Below, in pieces: positions 1 to 9,500 of a stretch of DNA of 64,000 nt; position 1 is the stretch's first letter; each line of letters opens with the position of its first letter. This DNA is from Bacteroidales bacterium UBA5287 (GTDB taxonomy: Bacteria; Bacteroidota; Bacteroidia; Bacteroidales; Dysgonomonadaceae): NCBI GenBank assembly GCA_002411345.1, contig DHSL01000025.1, forward strand, positions 1 to 64,000, in the 5' to 3' direction. Under the pieces are notes generated by a model that did no database searches, was not told the origin of the DNA, and saw only the letters and a list, made by a program, of their open reading frames with translations. The position numbers were made by a program, and so were the translations under genes.

Positions 1-99
1 GTGCCACGCGGCTTATATCAATGTTGGAAAACACTTGATAGTATTAATGTTGAAAAATCAAATACGCCCGTTGATTTAATATTAGAAAAATCCAAATAA
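1..99 (+). CDS. C-terminal end of a truncated gene, function unknown
   Basis: An open frame runs from the first base of the window to a TAA stop and gives 32 residues ending in DLILEKSK. The true start lies upstream of the window. The tail is too short to assign to a family. It lies 23 bases before the DUF4855 gene on the same strand and probably belongs to the same transcription unit. Confidence 0.45.
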   Translation: MPRGLYQCWKTLDSINVEKSNTPVDLILEKSK

Positions 100-122
100 C
101 AGACATAAAAAATTATTTACAG

Positions 123-1235
123 ATGAAAAATATAAAGGGTATATCAGCTTTTGTTATTGTATTGATTTGTGCTTTATTCACATTAGTAGTGTGTTCAAGC
201 AGTAATAAAATTAGCGATGATGAGGAATTAATTTTTAAAAAGGAAAACCCTCCACATGAAATGAAAAATTACCATGAAGTTCCAAAGAATCTTGTATTAA
301 TTTACGATGGTGGAGCACATCGCAGTATACAGTGGAACTCTGAGCATTTTGCCCCTTATGTATCCACTAACATTAATGGAGATGAGAAGTGGTTATTCGA
401 TGGTTTTCTTTTTTTAGAAATAAAAGACGGTCAAGGTCGTGGTTTTGCTTCAGGTTATGAAAAATTACCTGCAAGAAAAATAGAATGGGAAAATCTGCTT
501 AAAAATTATTTCAAAGAAGGCAATGCTATTAAAGCTTTAAATGATCAGATAGAGAGTGTTAAAAAAGGAAGTATCAATAACAAAAATTTCACAAAAAGAA
601 AAATTGTCATAAGTCTTCCTGAACCTATTCCAAATCAAGTTGACTGGGGTATGCTTGATGGACGCCCTCTTCGTTTTTCAAATAAAAAGGATCGATTAGA
701 TGCATGCAAGTGGTACATCAATTATGCAGAAGAACTTTTTAAAAATTCAAATTTAGAAAATGTTGAGCTTGTCGGTTTTTATTGGCTTGCAGAAGAAGCA
801 ACAAACAGTAGAGATTTAGCTCTGGATGTTGCAAATTACATATACAGTAAAAAATATGATTTTTATTGGATTCCCTACTTCAATTCTGATGGTTATGCTG
901 AATGGAATAAACTCGGTTTTAATGTTGTTTATTACCAGCCAAACTATTTTTTCAATGAGAGCATTCCTTACGAAAGACTACAGGAAACATGTGATAGAGC
1001 CCAGAAATTCCAAATGAACTTAGAAATTGAATTTGATGAAAGAGCATTAAAAAACAATAAAGATTGGGGTTATCGACTAAGAGATTACTTAGATGTCTTT
1101 GAGAAAAATAGCGTTTTCGACTCATTAAAAGTTGCCTATTACCAGGGAGGCGATGCATTTTATCAATTATCCAAATCGAATGAGCCCTCTGATATTAAGC
1201 TTCATCAAAGATTAACAGAGGTCATTTCAAGATGA
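123..1235 (+). CDS. DUF4855 family lipoprotein, polysaccharide-locus associated
   Basis: A 370-residue exported protein. Residues 1-25 form a hydrophobic signal ending in LVVC, a weak lipobox that would anchor it as a lipoprotein. The body matches my recollection of the DUF4855 family, found mainly in Bacteroidetes sugar loci. It has an early LVLIYDGG strand, a mid-protein GFYWLAEEA segment, then WIPYFNSDGYAEW and VVYYQPNYFF followed by a conserved LEIEFDE acidic patch. That series of strands ending in acidic residues suggests a TIM-barrel carbohydrate-active fold, but no activity is known to me. It is the first complete gene of a row of exported sugar-related genes. The family call is made from motifs and the function is open. 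Confidence 0.65.
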   Translation: MKNIKGISAFVIVLICALFTLVVCSSSNKISDDEELIFKKENPPHEMKNYHEVPKNLVLIYDGGAHRSIQWNSEHFAPYVSTNINGDEKWLFDGFLFLEIKDGQGRGFASGYEKLPARKIEWENLLKNYFKEGNAIKALNDQIESVKKGSINNKNFTKRKIVISLPEPIPNQVDWGMLDGRPLRFSNKKDRLDACKWYINYAEELFKNSNLENVELVGFYWLAEEATNSRDLALDVANYIYSKKYDFYWIPYFNSDGYAEWNKLGFNVVYYQPNYFFNESIPYERLQETCDRAQKFQMNLEIEFDERALKNNKDWGYRLRDYLDVFEKNSVFDSLKVAYYQGGDAFYQLSKSNEPSDIKLHQRLTEVISR

Positions 1236-1336
1236 AAAGTATATGAAATCAACAACAACCAACTATACCTGATAAATATATTCTTCAGGTATAATTTAAA
1301 CGTTAATATTTTATTTTCCAATAGAAAATTAATAAC

Positions 1337-3049
1337 ATGAACAGAAGAAACTTTTTAACCTATGCCACTTTGCTAGGCGGCAGTTCAGTCGCACAGGGAT
1401 TCTCCACAAATCAGAAGATCAACAAACGATCCAGGAATCAGAATCAATACCTTTCTCATGAGTTACAAGCTGATGTGATAATTATTGGAGGTGGATTGGG
1501 AGGCAGTGCCGCTGCTCTTTCCTGTTGTCGTAATGGTTTAAGTGTGATTATGACTGAAGAAACAGACTGGATTGGCGGTCAGGTATCTCAACAGGGAGTT
1601 CCTCCCGATGAACACCAGTGGATTGAGACACACGGTGCGCCAGTTTCATATCGTGATTACAGAAATAGAGTTCGTGATTATTACCGGAAAAATTATCCCC
1701 TCACTGAATCAGCCCGTAGTCGCATTAATTTAAACCCAGGAGATGGAAGTGTTTCCAGAATTTGTCACGAGCCAAGAGTTGCTGTATCAGTTTTAACAGA
1801 TATGCTTTCGCCCTATCTGAGCAATGGAAAGCTACAGATCCTATTAAATCATAAGGTAAAGAGAGGAGATGTAGAAGGAGATCGGGTGATTAATGTTGAA
1901 GTTGAAAATCTGCAAACCGGTAATCGTATCTTTCTGACCGGAGAATCCTTTGTAGATGCAACAGAGTGCGGTGATTTACTTCCATTGACCGGCACTGAAT
2001 ATGTTACAGGTTCCGAGTCGAAGTTTGAAACCAAAGAGTTGCATGCATTTGAAAAAGCTGATCCCATGAATAATCAGGCATTTACCGTCTGCTTTGCCAT
2101 GGACTATCAACCCGGCAGAGACAATGTTCAAGATCCCCCAAAAGATTATAACTTTTGGAGAAATTATGTACCGAAGATAACACCCTCGTGGTCCGGAAGA
2201 TTACTTGATTTAACCTACTCAGATCCAAGAACATTAAATCCTAAGAAATTAGGATTCGATCCGAATGGTAGTAATATGGAAGGAGTACTCAATCTTTGGA
2301 ACTATAGACGAATTATCAATCGGAGCAATTTTGCAGAAGGCACGTATGAAGGAGACATCACCATTGTGAACTGGCCTCAGAATGATTTTTTTCCAGGAAA
2401 TCTGATTGATGTTTCAGCAAAAGAGTTTCAACAAAACATAGAAAAAGCCAAACAGTTGAGTCATTCATTATTCTATTGGTTGCAGACCGAAGCACCAAGG
2501 CCAGACGGCGGGGTTGGATGGCGGGGTTTGAGATTGCGCGGTGATATAATGGGAACAGAAGATGGGATGGCAAAATATCCATATATTAGGGAATCGAGGC
2601 GCATACGTGCAGAATTCACGGTTTTAGAAGAGCACGTAGGAGCCGAAAACCGACGATTGGTTGCAGGTGAAATTGAAGGCAAACGTTCAGCTGATTTTTT
2701 TGACAGTGTTGGTGTTGGCTATTATCATATTGACCTCCATCCCAGCTCAAGAGGAAACAACTATATCGACTTTTCGTCGCTTCCCTTTCAGATACCTTTG
2801 GGAGCACTTTTGCCCAAGCGCATTAATAATCTTCTACCGGCAAACAAGAATATTGGCACAACCCATATCACTAACGGTTGTTACCGACTTCATCCTGTAG
2901 AATGGAGTATTGGTGAAGCAGTCGGTCAACTTATTGCTTTTTCAAAAAAAGCAAAAGTACCTTTCAGGGCTGTCAGAGAAAAAAGCGAACTTTTATCGGA
3001 TTATCAACAAATTTTGCACAAGCAAGGCGTTGAGACAAAGTGGCCCTAA
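1337..3049 (+). CDS. Twin-arginine exported FAD-dependent oxidoreductase (FAD_oxidored family)
   Basis: A 570-residue flavoprotein. The N-terminus has a twin-arginine signal (NRRNFL, residues 2-7) and a short hydrophobic stretch, so a folded, cofactor-loaded protein is probably sent to the periplasm. After a linker, residues 45-65 form the Rossmann dinucleotide-binding motif with GGGLGG at 51-56. The EETDWIGGQVSQQG segment that follows is typical of the FAD_oxidored family, as is the C-terminal NKNIGTTHITNGCYRLHPVEWSIGEA-type region that closes over FAD. Members are common in Bacteroidetes and Planctomycetes glycan loci, often labelled xanthan lyase or hypothetical, and the substrate is unknown. 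It lies between two other exported proteins of unknown function, so an oxidation step on a sugar or aglycone is a reasonable guess. Confidence 0.75.
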   Translation: MNRRNFLTYATLLGGSSVAQGFSTNQKINKRSRNQNQYLSHELQADVIIIGGGLGGSAAALSCCRNGLSVIMTEETDWIGGQVSQQGVPPDEHQWIETHGAPVSYRDYRNRVRDYYRKNYPLTESARSRINLNPGDGSVSRICHEPRVAVSVLTDMLSPYLSNGKLQILLNHKVKRGDVEGDRVINVEVENLQTGNRIFLTGESFVDATECGDLLPLTGTEYVTGSESKFETKELHAFEKADPMNNQAFTVCFAMDYQPGRDNVQDPPKDYNFWRNYVPKITPSWSGRLLDLTYSDPRTLNPKKLGFDPNGSNMEGVLNLWNYRRIINRSNFAEGTYEGDITIVNWPQNDFFPGNLIDVSAKEFQQNIEKAKQLSHSLFYWLQTEAPRPDGGVGWRGLRLRGDIMGTEDGMAKYPYIRESRRIRAEFTVLEEHVGAENRRLVAGEIEGKRSADFFDSVGVGYYHIDLHPSSRGNNYIDFSSLPFQIPLGALLPKRINNLLPANKNIGTTHITNGCYRLHPVEWSIGEAVGQLIAFSKKAKVPFRAVREKSELLSDYQQILHKQGVETKWP

Positions 3050-3125
3050 ACATGATTAAAGCATACAAAAACTTATTGTAAACATATGCTGATAAAAAAA
3101 TGGCACAAATATCATTAGAAAACAA

Positions 3126-4178
3126 ATGAGAAATAATTTATCAAGAAGGTCATTTTTAAGAACATTAGGAATGACTGCACTTGGGGTAGGATTTGCGCCT
3201 CAAATAATTGCAAATCTTAATGAAGTAAAAGGAGTAAAGCCAATTGAAGGATCCTGGTTTGAATTCCAACATCACAGTGTTGCAGAGGGAAAATATTGGA
3301 ATCCAACGTTGATTGATTTTACAGCCAACCAATGGGATTACAAAATTAAAGAAATCGCACAGTCTGGGATTCGTTACTTAGTTTTGCTTGACACAGCTAT
3401 TCATAACAAGACCTTTTACCCGTCTAAACTGCTTCCACAACACCATATGGGATGTGATGACCCATTAGAAGTAGTTTTAAATGCAGCGGACAAATACGGA
3501 ATTAATTTTTTTATCAGTAACGGTTTCTATGGTGAATGGACCAATCCTGTTTTATTAATGAGTGATAAAACCATAGAAAAGTTAAGGCTTCAAGCAATGA
3601 ATGAAATTGCTGAAAAATATGCACATCATAAAAGTTTTTATGGCTGGTATTATCCAAATGAAACCGGTATAAACGGTCATTATGATGATATTTTTATGAA
3701 TTATGTAAATGTTTCATCTGCAGAAGCAGCAAAACTAACACCAAAAGCCAAAATCCTAATTGCACCATATGGTACAAGAAATGTAATTGAAGATAAGAAA
3801 TATGTTTATCAATTAGAAAAACTTAATGTTGATTTTATTGCATATCAAGACGAAATTGGAGTTGAAAAAACTGCTATTGAAGAGAGTGGTCGATTTTTCG
3901 AACGACTATATAATTTACACAAGAAAGCTGCAAAATCTCGTTTATGGGCTGACATAGAAGTTTTCAAATTTGAAGGTACGGTGTATAAGAGTGCACTTCT
4001 TCCTGCTTCTTGGGAACGTGTAGTAGATCAATTAAAAGCTGTTTCCCCATTTGTAGAAAAGATTCTGATTTATCAGTATATGGGTATGCTCAACAGGCAA
4101 GGCACATACTCATTTGCCGGTCATACCGATTCTTTTCTCCTATATGAAGGTTTGAAGAATGCCGGATATTTAAAATAA
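3126..4178 (+). CDS. Twin-arginine exported DUF4434 family TIM-barrel protein
   Basis: A 350-residue protein with a clear twin-arginine leader (SRRSFLR, residues 6-12, then a hydrophobic stretch to about residue 30). The body fits DUF4434, a glycoside-hydrolase-like (beta/alpha)8 domain. GSWFEFQHH near residue 42 is the first strand, YLVLLDTA near 84 an inner strand, and YGWYYPNE (acidic residue E179) has the position and look of a clan GH-A acid/base strand. DFIAYQDEIG near residue 235 and LWADIEVF supply further active-site acids. It follows the FAD oxidoreductase by 76 bases on the same strand. No activity is established for it to my knowledge; a hydrolase or lyase acting on the locus glycan is inference. 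Confidence 0.65.
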   Translation: MRNNLSRRSFLRTLGMTALGVGFAPQIIANLNEVKGVKPIEGSWFEFQHHSVAEGKYWNPTLIDFTANQWDYKIKEIAQSGIRYLVLLDTAIHNKTFYPSKLLPQHHMGCDDPLEVVLNAADKYGINFFISNGFYGEWTNPVLLMSDKTIEKLRLQAMNEIAEKYAHHKSFYGWYYPNETGINGHYDDIFMNYVNVSSAEAAKLTPKAKILIAPYGTRNVIEDKKYVYQLEKLNVDFIAYQDEIGVEKTAIEESGRFFERLYNLHKKAAKSRLWADIEVFKFEGTVYKSALLPASWERVVDQLKAVSPFVEKILIYQYMGMLNRQGTYSFAGHTDSFLLYEGLKNAGYLK

Positions 4179-4188
4179 AAAATATCAT

Positions 4189-4391
4189 ATGAAATTTTAC
4201 TTTGGACTGTATGGTTCAGGTCATTACAAGACATCTTAAAATATGACACATGAGATTGATGGCAATAAATAGGTAATTGATTAAAATTGGAAAAAATTAC
4301 GCGTCTAAAATCGGCCTATCTCCAAGCGGGGAATTTATTCTATAGAGATAAAGAATACTTTAATTATAAACGTGATGAGCTAATAAAATAA
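4189..4391 (+). pseudogene. Possible remnant of a degraded gene
   Basis: Eleven bases after the preceding stop an ATG opens a frame starting MKFYFGLYGSGHYKTS and stopping at 4239. Further on, a second frame (4277-4345) reads KNYASKIGLSPSGEFIL, and a +1 frame (4338-4391) reads FYRDKEYFNYKRDELIK before a stop. These short pieces look protein-like, and the last two would join through one frameshift. That is what a decayed coding sequence looks like, though the evidence is only compositional. I do not recognise the parent family. Confidence 0.2.
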
Positions 4392-4392
4392 T

Positions 4393-4429
4393 GTGGGCAA
4401 ACGTGAGTTATAAAATTCTGTTTGCCCAC
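4393..4429 (+). terminator. Hairpin after the DUF4434 gene
   Basis: Perfect 10-bp inverted repeat, gtgggcaaac (4393-4402) and gtttgcccac (4420-4429), around a 17-base loop. No clear T-run follows, so it is a plausible but not classical terminator for the upstream unit. Confidence 0.4.
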
Positions 4430-4676
4430 CTAATTTAATCAACAACCACGTTACTAACACTTTAACCTTATCTTTAAATGTCTTTTTTACTATAAAAAAG
4501 ATCCTACCATTTTGTTATTAATAAATATTAACCTGTTTTATGACTAAAAAAATGAGATCCGTGTTAATTAGTTATTGAAAGGAAGCCATTAATTGTGAAC
4601 GATTTTGACAAAATTAAATATCAAATAGTATAGTCCAAATATCATTTAGGTTAGTGGCAAAAACATTAAAATTTGA

Positions 4677-4684
4677 TAATTTTG
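4677..4684 (+). promoter_or_regulatory. Promoter -7 box candidate for the long rhamnosidase operon
   Basis: TAATTTTG matches the Bacteroidetes TAnnTTTG -7 box. No good TTTG -33 partner is seen, as expected if an activator is needed. It would give a leader of roughly 160 bases before the NodB-like gene at 4847. Confidence 0.3.
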
Positions 4685-4846
4685 TTTTGTAGTGTGAAAA
4701 TTACATTTTAATTAATACCCCTATTTCGTTAATAAATTTTTCATCATAATATCAACAACAAACAAAATACAGGGATAAATTAGTAAATAATCAACGATGA
4801 AAAAACAAGTTATCATTTTAAAATTTATCCATTAAAAGATTGAATA

Positions 4847-6535
4847 ATGACTCTTAGAAATAAAATAATTATTACGATAATTCTCTTCTGTATCTTATGT
4901 TTGAATTGCATTGCTAATTCTGATGTAGTTGTAAATAATAGAGGATCAGATTCACCGCGAATAATTAATATTATCAATTTTATTCGGCAGACAGATTATC
5001 GTGTTGAGAATTCAGACAGTCTTTTATTCGAGACTGTAAAAGAGCAGATAAAATTATTGAAAAGATATCATTTACCTGCGACTTTCTTGCTCCAGTACGA
5101 TGCTTTGATTAATCCTAAATATCAAGAATTACTAAAGAACAAACTCAGCTCTGATTTTGAAATAGGTGGTTGGTGGGAAATTACCCAACCCCATGTTGAA
5201 GCTGCCGGAATAAAATGGCGTGGCGAGCATTCCTGGGTTTCGCATGCAAATATTGCATTCACAACCGGCTACAGTCCCCAAGAAAGGGAAAAACTGGTAG
5301 ATGTATATATGAAAAAGTTTAAAGAGTGTTTTGGTTATTATCCCAAATCTGTTGGTTCCTGGTTTATTGACTCCCACACTCTTTCATATATGTATGAAAA
5401 ATATAATATTGTTGCATCATGCAATTGTAAGGATCAAATTGGTACAGATGGTTACACATTATGGGGAGGTTATTGGAACCAAGCATATTATCCCAGTCGT
5501 TTAAATGCATATATGCCAGCTCAAACAACTGAGTGTCAAATTCCAGTACCTATATTCCGCATGTTGGGCAGTGATCCAATCTATCAATATGATAATGGAT
5601 TAGGAGGCAATCGTCAAGGTGTTATATCCCTTGAGCCAGTCTATAATGAATCAGGAAAAAGCAAAAAATGGGTAGAATATTTTTTTGAATCTATTGTTAA
5701 TCAGCCTAGTTTAGCTTTCAATTATGCCCAGGCAGGTCAGGAAAACTCTTTTACCTGGAGTGAAATGCAAGAAGGCTTAAAAATGCAGATACCACTTATA
5801 GATTCGCTCAGGAATTTAAAAAAAATAAAGGTAGAAACATTAGAGAAATCGGGAACATGGTTTAAGGAACATTTCAATGTAACTCCTCCAACTGCTGTGA
5901 CCACACTTTCAGACATTAGAAATCAAAGCAATAAATCCGTTTGGTTCAACAGTCGTTTCTATCGTGTAAATTTGTTATGGAAAGGCAAATCTTTTCGTTT
6001 CAGAGACATACATCTGTTTAATGAAAAATTCGAGTCTCCTTATTTTAGAAAAGCAGGTAATGGAAATCAATTTTTATATTTTACGCTTCCTATTGTTGAT
6101 GGTTTTATGTGGAGCAGACCTGATGATTTAGCAGGGCTACGAATTATGAGAACAGATAAATATGGGAACAAAAAAGAAGTTGCTCTTGACAATCCTGTTG
6201 TCACTGAAATCGCGAAGGACGTTTTAAAAGTAGAGTGTAATGATGAAAAAAGCAATGTTTTCAATATCATTTTCTACGAAGATCATTTTGAAGTATCCTG
6301 CAAGACAAAAGAAAAAGATTTTAATTGGATACTTGAACTTGTGACAGCATCAGGTATAGAATTACCCTTTAAATCGATAGAAAAACACAAAATAAATGCC
6401 GTGTTTAATAATTTTAAATATGGTATAACTTGTGATAAAGGATCTGCAAAAAAATCAGAAGATGCATCCGGCGCAGTATTTCAGATTATTCCTTCGAATA
6501 ATTTACTCATTATTAATTGTACAAATTCCAACTAA
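4847..6535 (+). CDS. Exported protein with NodB/polysaccharide-deacetylase-like fold, first gene of the rhamnosidase operon
   Basis: A 562-residue protein with a signal peptide (hydrophobic residues 7-23). Residues about 38-330 read like a polysaccharide-deacetylase or GH57/38-type (beta/alpha)7 barrel. There is a first strand IINIINFIR, then LPATFLLQYDAL (about 77-88), EIGGWWEITQPH, and the characteristic YYPKSVGSWFIDSHTLSYMYEKYNI segment, where a polymer-length chain search is usual in NodB proteins. I do not see the classical H-x3-H metal pair of CE4 enzymes, so deacetylation is not demonstrated. Residues about 360-562 look like a beta-sandwich. It leads a tightly spaced operon of glycan-degrading genes, 11 bases before the next start. 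It may be a novel glycosidase or esterase. Confidence 0.45.
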   Translation: MTLRNKIIITIILFCILCLNCIANSDVVVNNRGSDSPRIINIINFIRQTDYRVENSDSLLFETVKEQIKLLKRYHLPATFLLQYDALINPKYQELLKNKLSSDFEIGGWWEITQPHVEAAGIKWRGEHSWVSHANIAFTTGYSPQEREKLVDVYMKKFKECFGYYPKSVGSWFIDSHTLSYMYEKYNIVASCNCKDQIGTDGYTLWGGYWNQAYYPSRLNAYMPAQTTECQIPVPIFRMLGSDPIYQYDNGLGGNRQGVISLEPVYNESGKSKKWVEYFFESIVNQPSLAFNYAQAGQENSFTWSEMQEGLKMQIPLIDSLRNLKKIKVETLEKSGTWFKEHFNVTPPTAVTTLSDIRNQSNKSVWFNSRFYRVNLLWKGKSFRFRDIHLFNEKFESPYFRKAGNGNQFLYFTLPIVDGFMWSRPDDLAGLRIMRTDKYGNKKEVALDNPVVTEIAKDVLKVECNDEKSNVFNIIFYEDHFEVSCKTKEKDFNWILELVTASGIELPFKSIEKHKINAVFNNFKYGITCDKGSAKKSEDASGAVFQIIPSNNLLIINCTNSN

Positions 6536-6546
6536 ATAAACTATTG

Positions 6547-9500
6547 ATGAAGACATTTAATTCTTTTTTTATTCTTTTGTTTTTGTTGTTTCCTATTGTT
6601 TTGAATTCTCAGAATAATAAGAAATATATAAAAAAGCAGAACAGCTTTGAGAATATAGAAAAGAAGTTCTTAAATCCTGATAATGAATACAAGTCGTGTC
6701 CTCTATTAGTTTTTAACGAAATTATCACTGAATCTGAAATAGACAGAATGATTGATGATCTAAAGAACAATGGATTTGGAGGTTTTTTTGTTCATCCTCG
6801 CCCAGGATTGGTCACCGAATATAAGTCTGATGAATGGTATTCTCTATTTCAATATGCTGTAATGAAAGGTAAAGAATTGGGTATGGATGTATGGATTTAT
6901 GATGAGAATTCTTATCCAAGTGGTTTTGCGGGAGGTCATGTTCCATCACAATTTCCAGAATCTTATAATCAGGGACAAGGATTATTATTAGAGAAAGTAA
7001 ATTTAATCCCGGAAAACGTCGAACAATTTTATTTATGCCTACTAAAGCAAGCCAATTCATTTATAGATATCACACCATCTATAAGTAAATACATTGGCAA
7101 AGAAGGAGAATATTATCTATATAAAAAAACATATTATCAAAAGAGTAATTGGCATGCAGGTTTCTCGTACGTTGATTTGTTAGTACCCGGAGTGACAGAA
7201 AAGTTTATTGATGTAACTATGAAAGGTTACGAAAAATCCATTCAAGAATCATTTGGAAATGTTGTTCCTGGAATTTTCACAGATGAGCCAAATATTGTAA
7301 CCTCAGGAGGTTTACGATGGACACCAGATTTATTTGATGTTTTTAAAAAGAAATGGGGATATGATTTACAGCCATATTTGCCACTCTTAAGCGAAGAGAT
7401 TGGAGAATGGAAGATGGTTCGATATCAATATATGGAAACATTACTACAATTATTTGTTGATAGATGGGCTAAGCCATGGTTCAATTATTCAGAGAAACAT
7501 AATCTCAAATGGACGGGACATTATTGGGAGCATGGATGGCCAAATATGAATGACGGGCCAGACAATATGGCCATGTATGCATGGCATCAAATGCCTGGTA
7601 TTGATATGCTTTTCAATCAATTCAATGAAACTTCACCTCAAGCACAATTTGGTAATGTCCGCGCGGTAAAAGAATTACGCAGTGTTGCGAATCAGATGGA
7701 TTACAAACGTACTCTAAGTGAGACCTATGGTGGAGGAGGATGGGATTTGACTTTCAAAGATTTAAAAAGATTAGGCGATTGGGAATATGTACTTGGTGTA
7801 AACTTCATGAATCAGCATTTGTCGCATCAAACACTGAGTGGTGCTAGAAAATACGATTATCCTCCAGTTTTCACATATCATTCACCTTGGTGGAATAATT
7901 ACAAGCCATTAAATGATTATTTTACTCGATTATCATTTTTATTAAGCGAAGGCACTCAAAATAATGATATAGTAATTATTGAACCAAACTCAACATTATG
8001 GTGCTATTATTCTCATACAGGCAGTAGCTCAAAATTGATGCCTATTGGTGAAAAATTTCAATCATTTGTCACCACACTTGAGAAGAATCAAGTAGAGTAT
8101 GACTTAGCTTCTGAGAATATTATTAAAGATCAAGGATCTATTAATAATAATAATTTTGTTATTGGTAAAGCATCCTATTCAACAGTAATACTCCCTCCAT
8201 TCACAGAAAATATTAGTCGCCACACCTTTTCATTGTTGAAAAATTTCATAATAAATGGAGGACGAGTATTGTGTTTTGATACACCAGACAAAATTGACGG
8301 CATTGTTAATAAAGATATTTCAGAACTATTAGATTCTAAACTAGTATCTCATTTTGACAGTTTAACTCAGGATGTCATTGAAAGAATAAAATCTGCAAAC
8401 GATATCGATTTCACCTATAAAGACGGCAACCTATATCATCATCGGAGAGAATTTTTAGATGGAGAGCTCCTTTTTCTTGTAAATTCATCAATGGATGAAA
8501 AAACCGTTGGTCAACTTACAATATCTAAAGGGAGATCAATATTTGAATTTGATGCTTTTACCGGAAATATTTATTCCTATCCTTTTAAAAAAGATGCAAA
8601 AAGACTATTAACTCATTTTGAAATTGAGCCAGCAGGAAGTTTAATACTTTTCATAAGTGATGATAATGCAAAGAAGTATCCAAAGAAGAAACAGCTTATT
8701 GTATCTGAGACCATACCTGCAACAACTAAAACCAAGATTAAAAGACTTCAAAACAATGCATTTCCAATTGATTTTTGTGATCTTGTTTTAAATAGTGAGA
8801 TCATTAAAAATATTCATGTTTCAAATGCAGCAGATAGAGTTTTCAGAGCACATGGTTTTGAATCTGGTAATCCGTGGAATACATCCGTGCAATTTAAACG
8901 CAATATAATTGAAAGAGATACATTTACTTCGGGAGGCTTTTCTGTATTATATCATTTCAAAATTGATAAAATCGTAGATTATTCGACGTTTCAACTCGTT
9001 ACAGAACGACCACACATATTTTCAGTCAAAATAAACGGGAAAGAAGTTTCGTCCATACCCAATGAATGGTGGCTTGATAAATCATTTGGTGTTTATAATA
9101 TTGGTAATACATTAAAAGAAGGTATCAATGAAGTAGAATTGACCGTTAAGCCAATGAGAATACTTGCTGAAATTGAACCAGTATATATTCTAGGAGATTT
9201 TGGAGTAATACCAGAAAAGAGTGGATGGAGTATTTCATCTCCAACCACAGAAATGAATTTTGGAAGTTGGAAAAACCTGCGATTACCTTTTTATTCATGG
9301 GATGTAGAATATAGTAAAGAGTATAACATGAAGGATATAAAAGGCAATTTTATTGTAAAATTGGGTAAATGGGCAGGAACAGTAGCTGAAGTATATGTGA
9401 ATAATGAAAAGGTTGGCATTATTGGTTTTGATCCATTTACTTTGGACATAACACCTTATTTACATTCAGGGAAAAACAATATTGCAATAAGAGTTATTGG

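Larger units (their letters stand above)
4179..4846. other. 668-base gene-free gap inside the rhamnosidase locus
   Basis: This very AT-rich gap separates the upstream three-gene set from the long GH78 operon. From left to right it holds a possible degraded gene (4189-4391), a 10-bp hairpin (4393-4429), featureless AT-rich DNA, and one promoter-like box at 4677-4684. No intact gene or tRNA is visible in it. Confidence 0.5.

Noticed and set aside
952..1158. Short minus-strand frames inside the DUF4855 gene and many similar 60-120-codon frames elsewhere
   Set aside because: They lie opposite or out of frame with long, well-supported genes and have no family features or ribosome sites.
4430..4846. 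Riboswitch or small RNA in the AT-rich gap before the rhamnosidase operon
   Set aside because: Apart from the hairpin at 4393-4429 no stable stem or conserved aptamer-like motif was visible.
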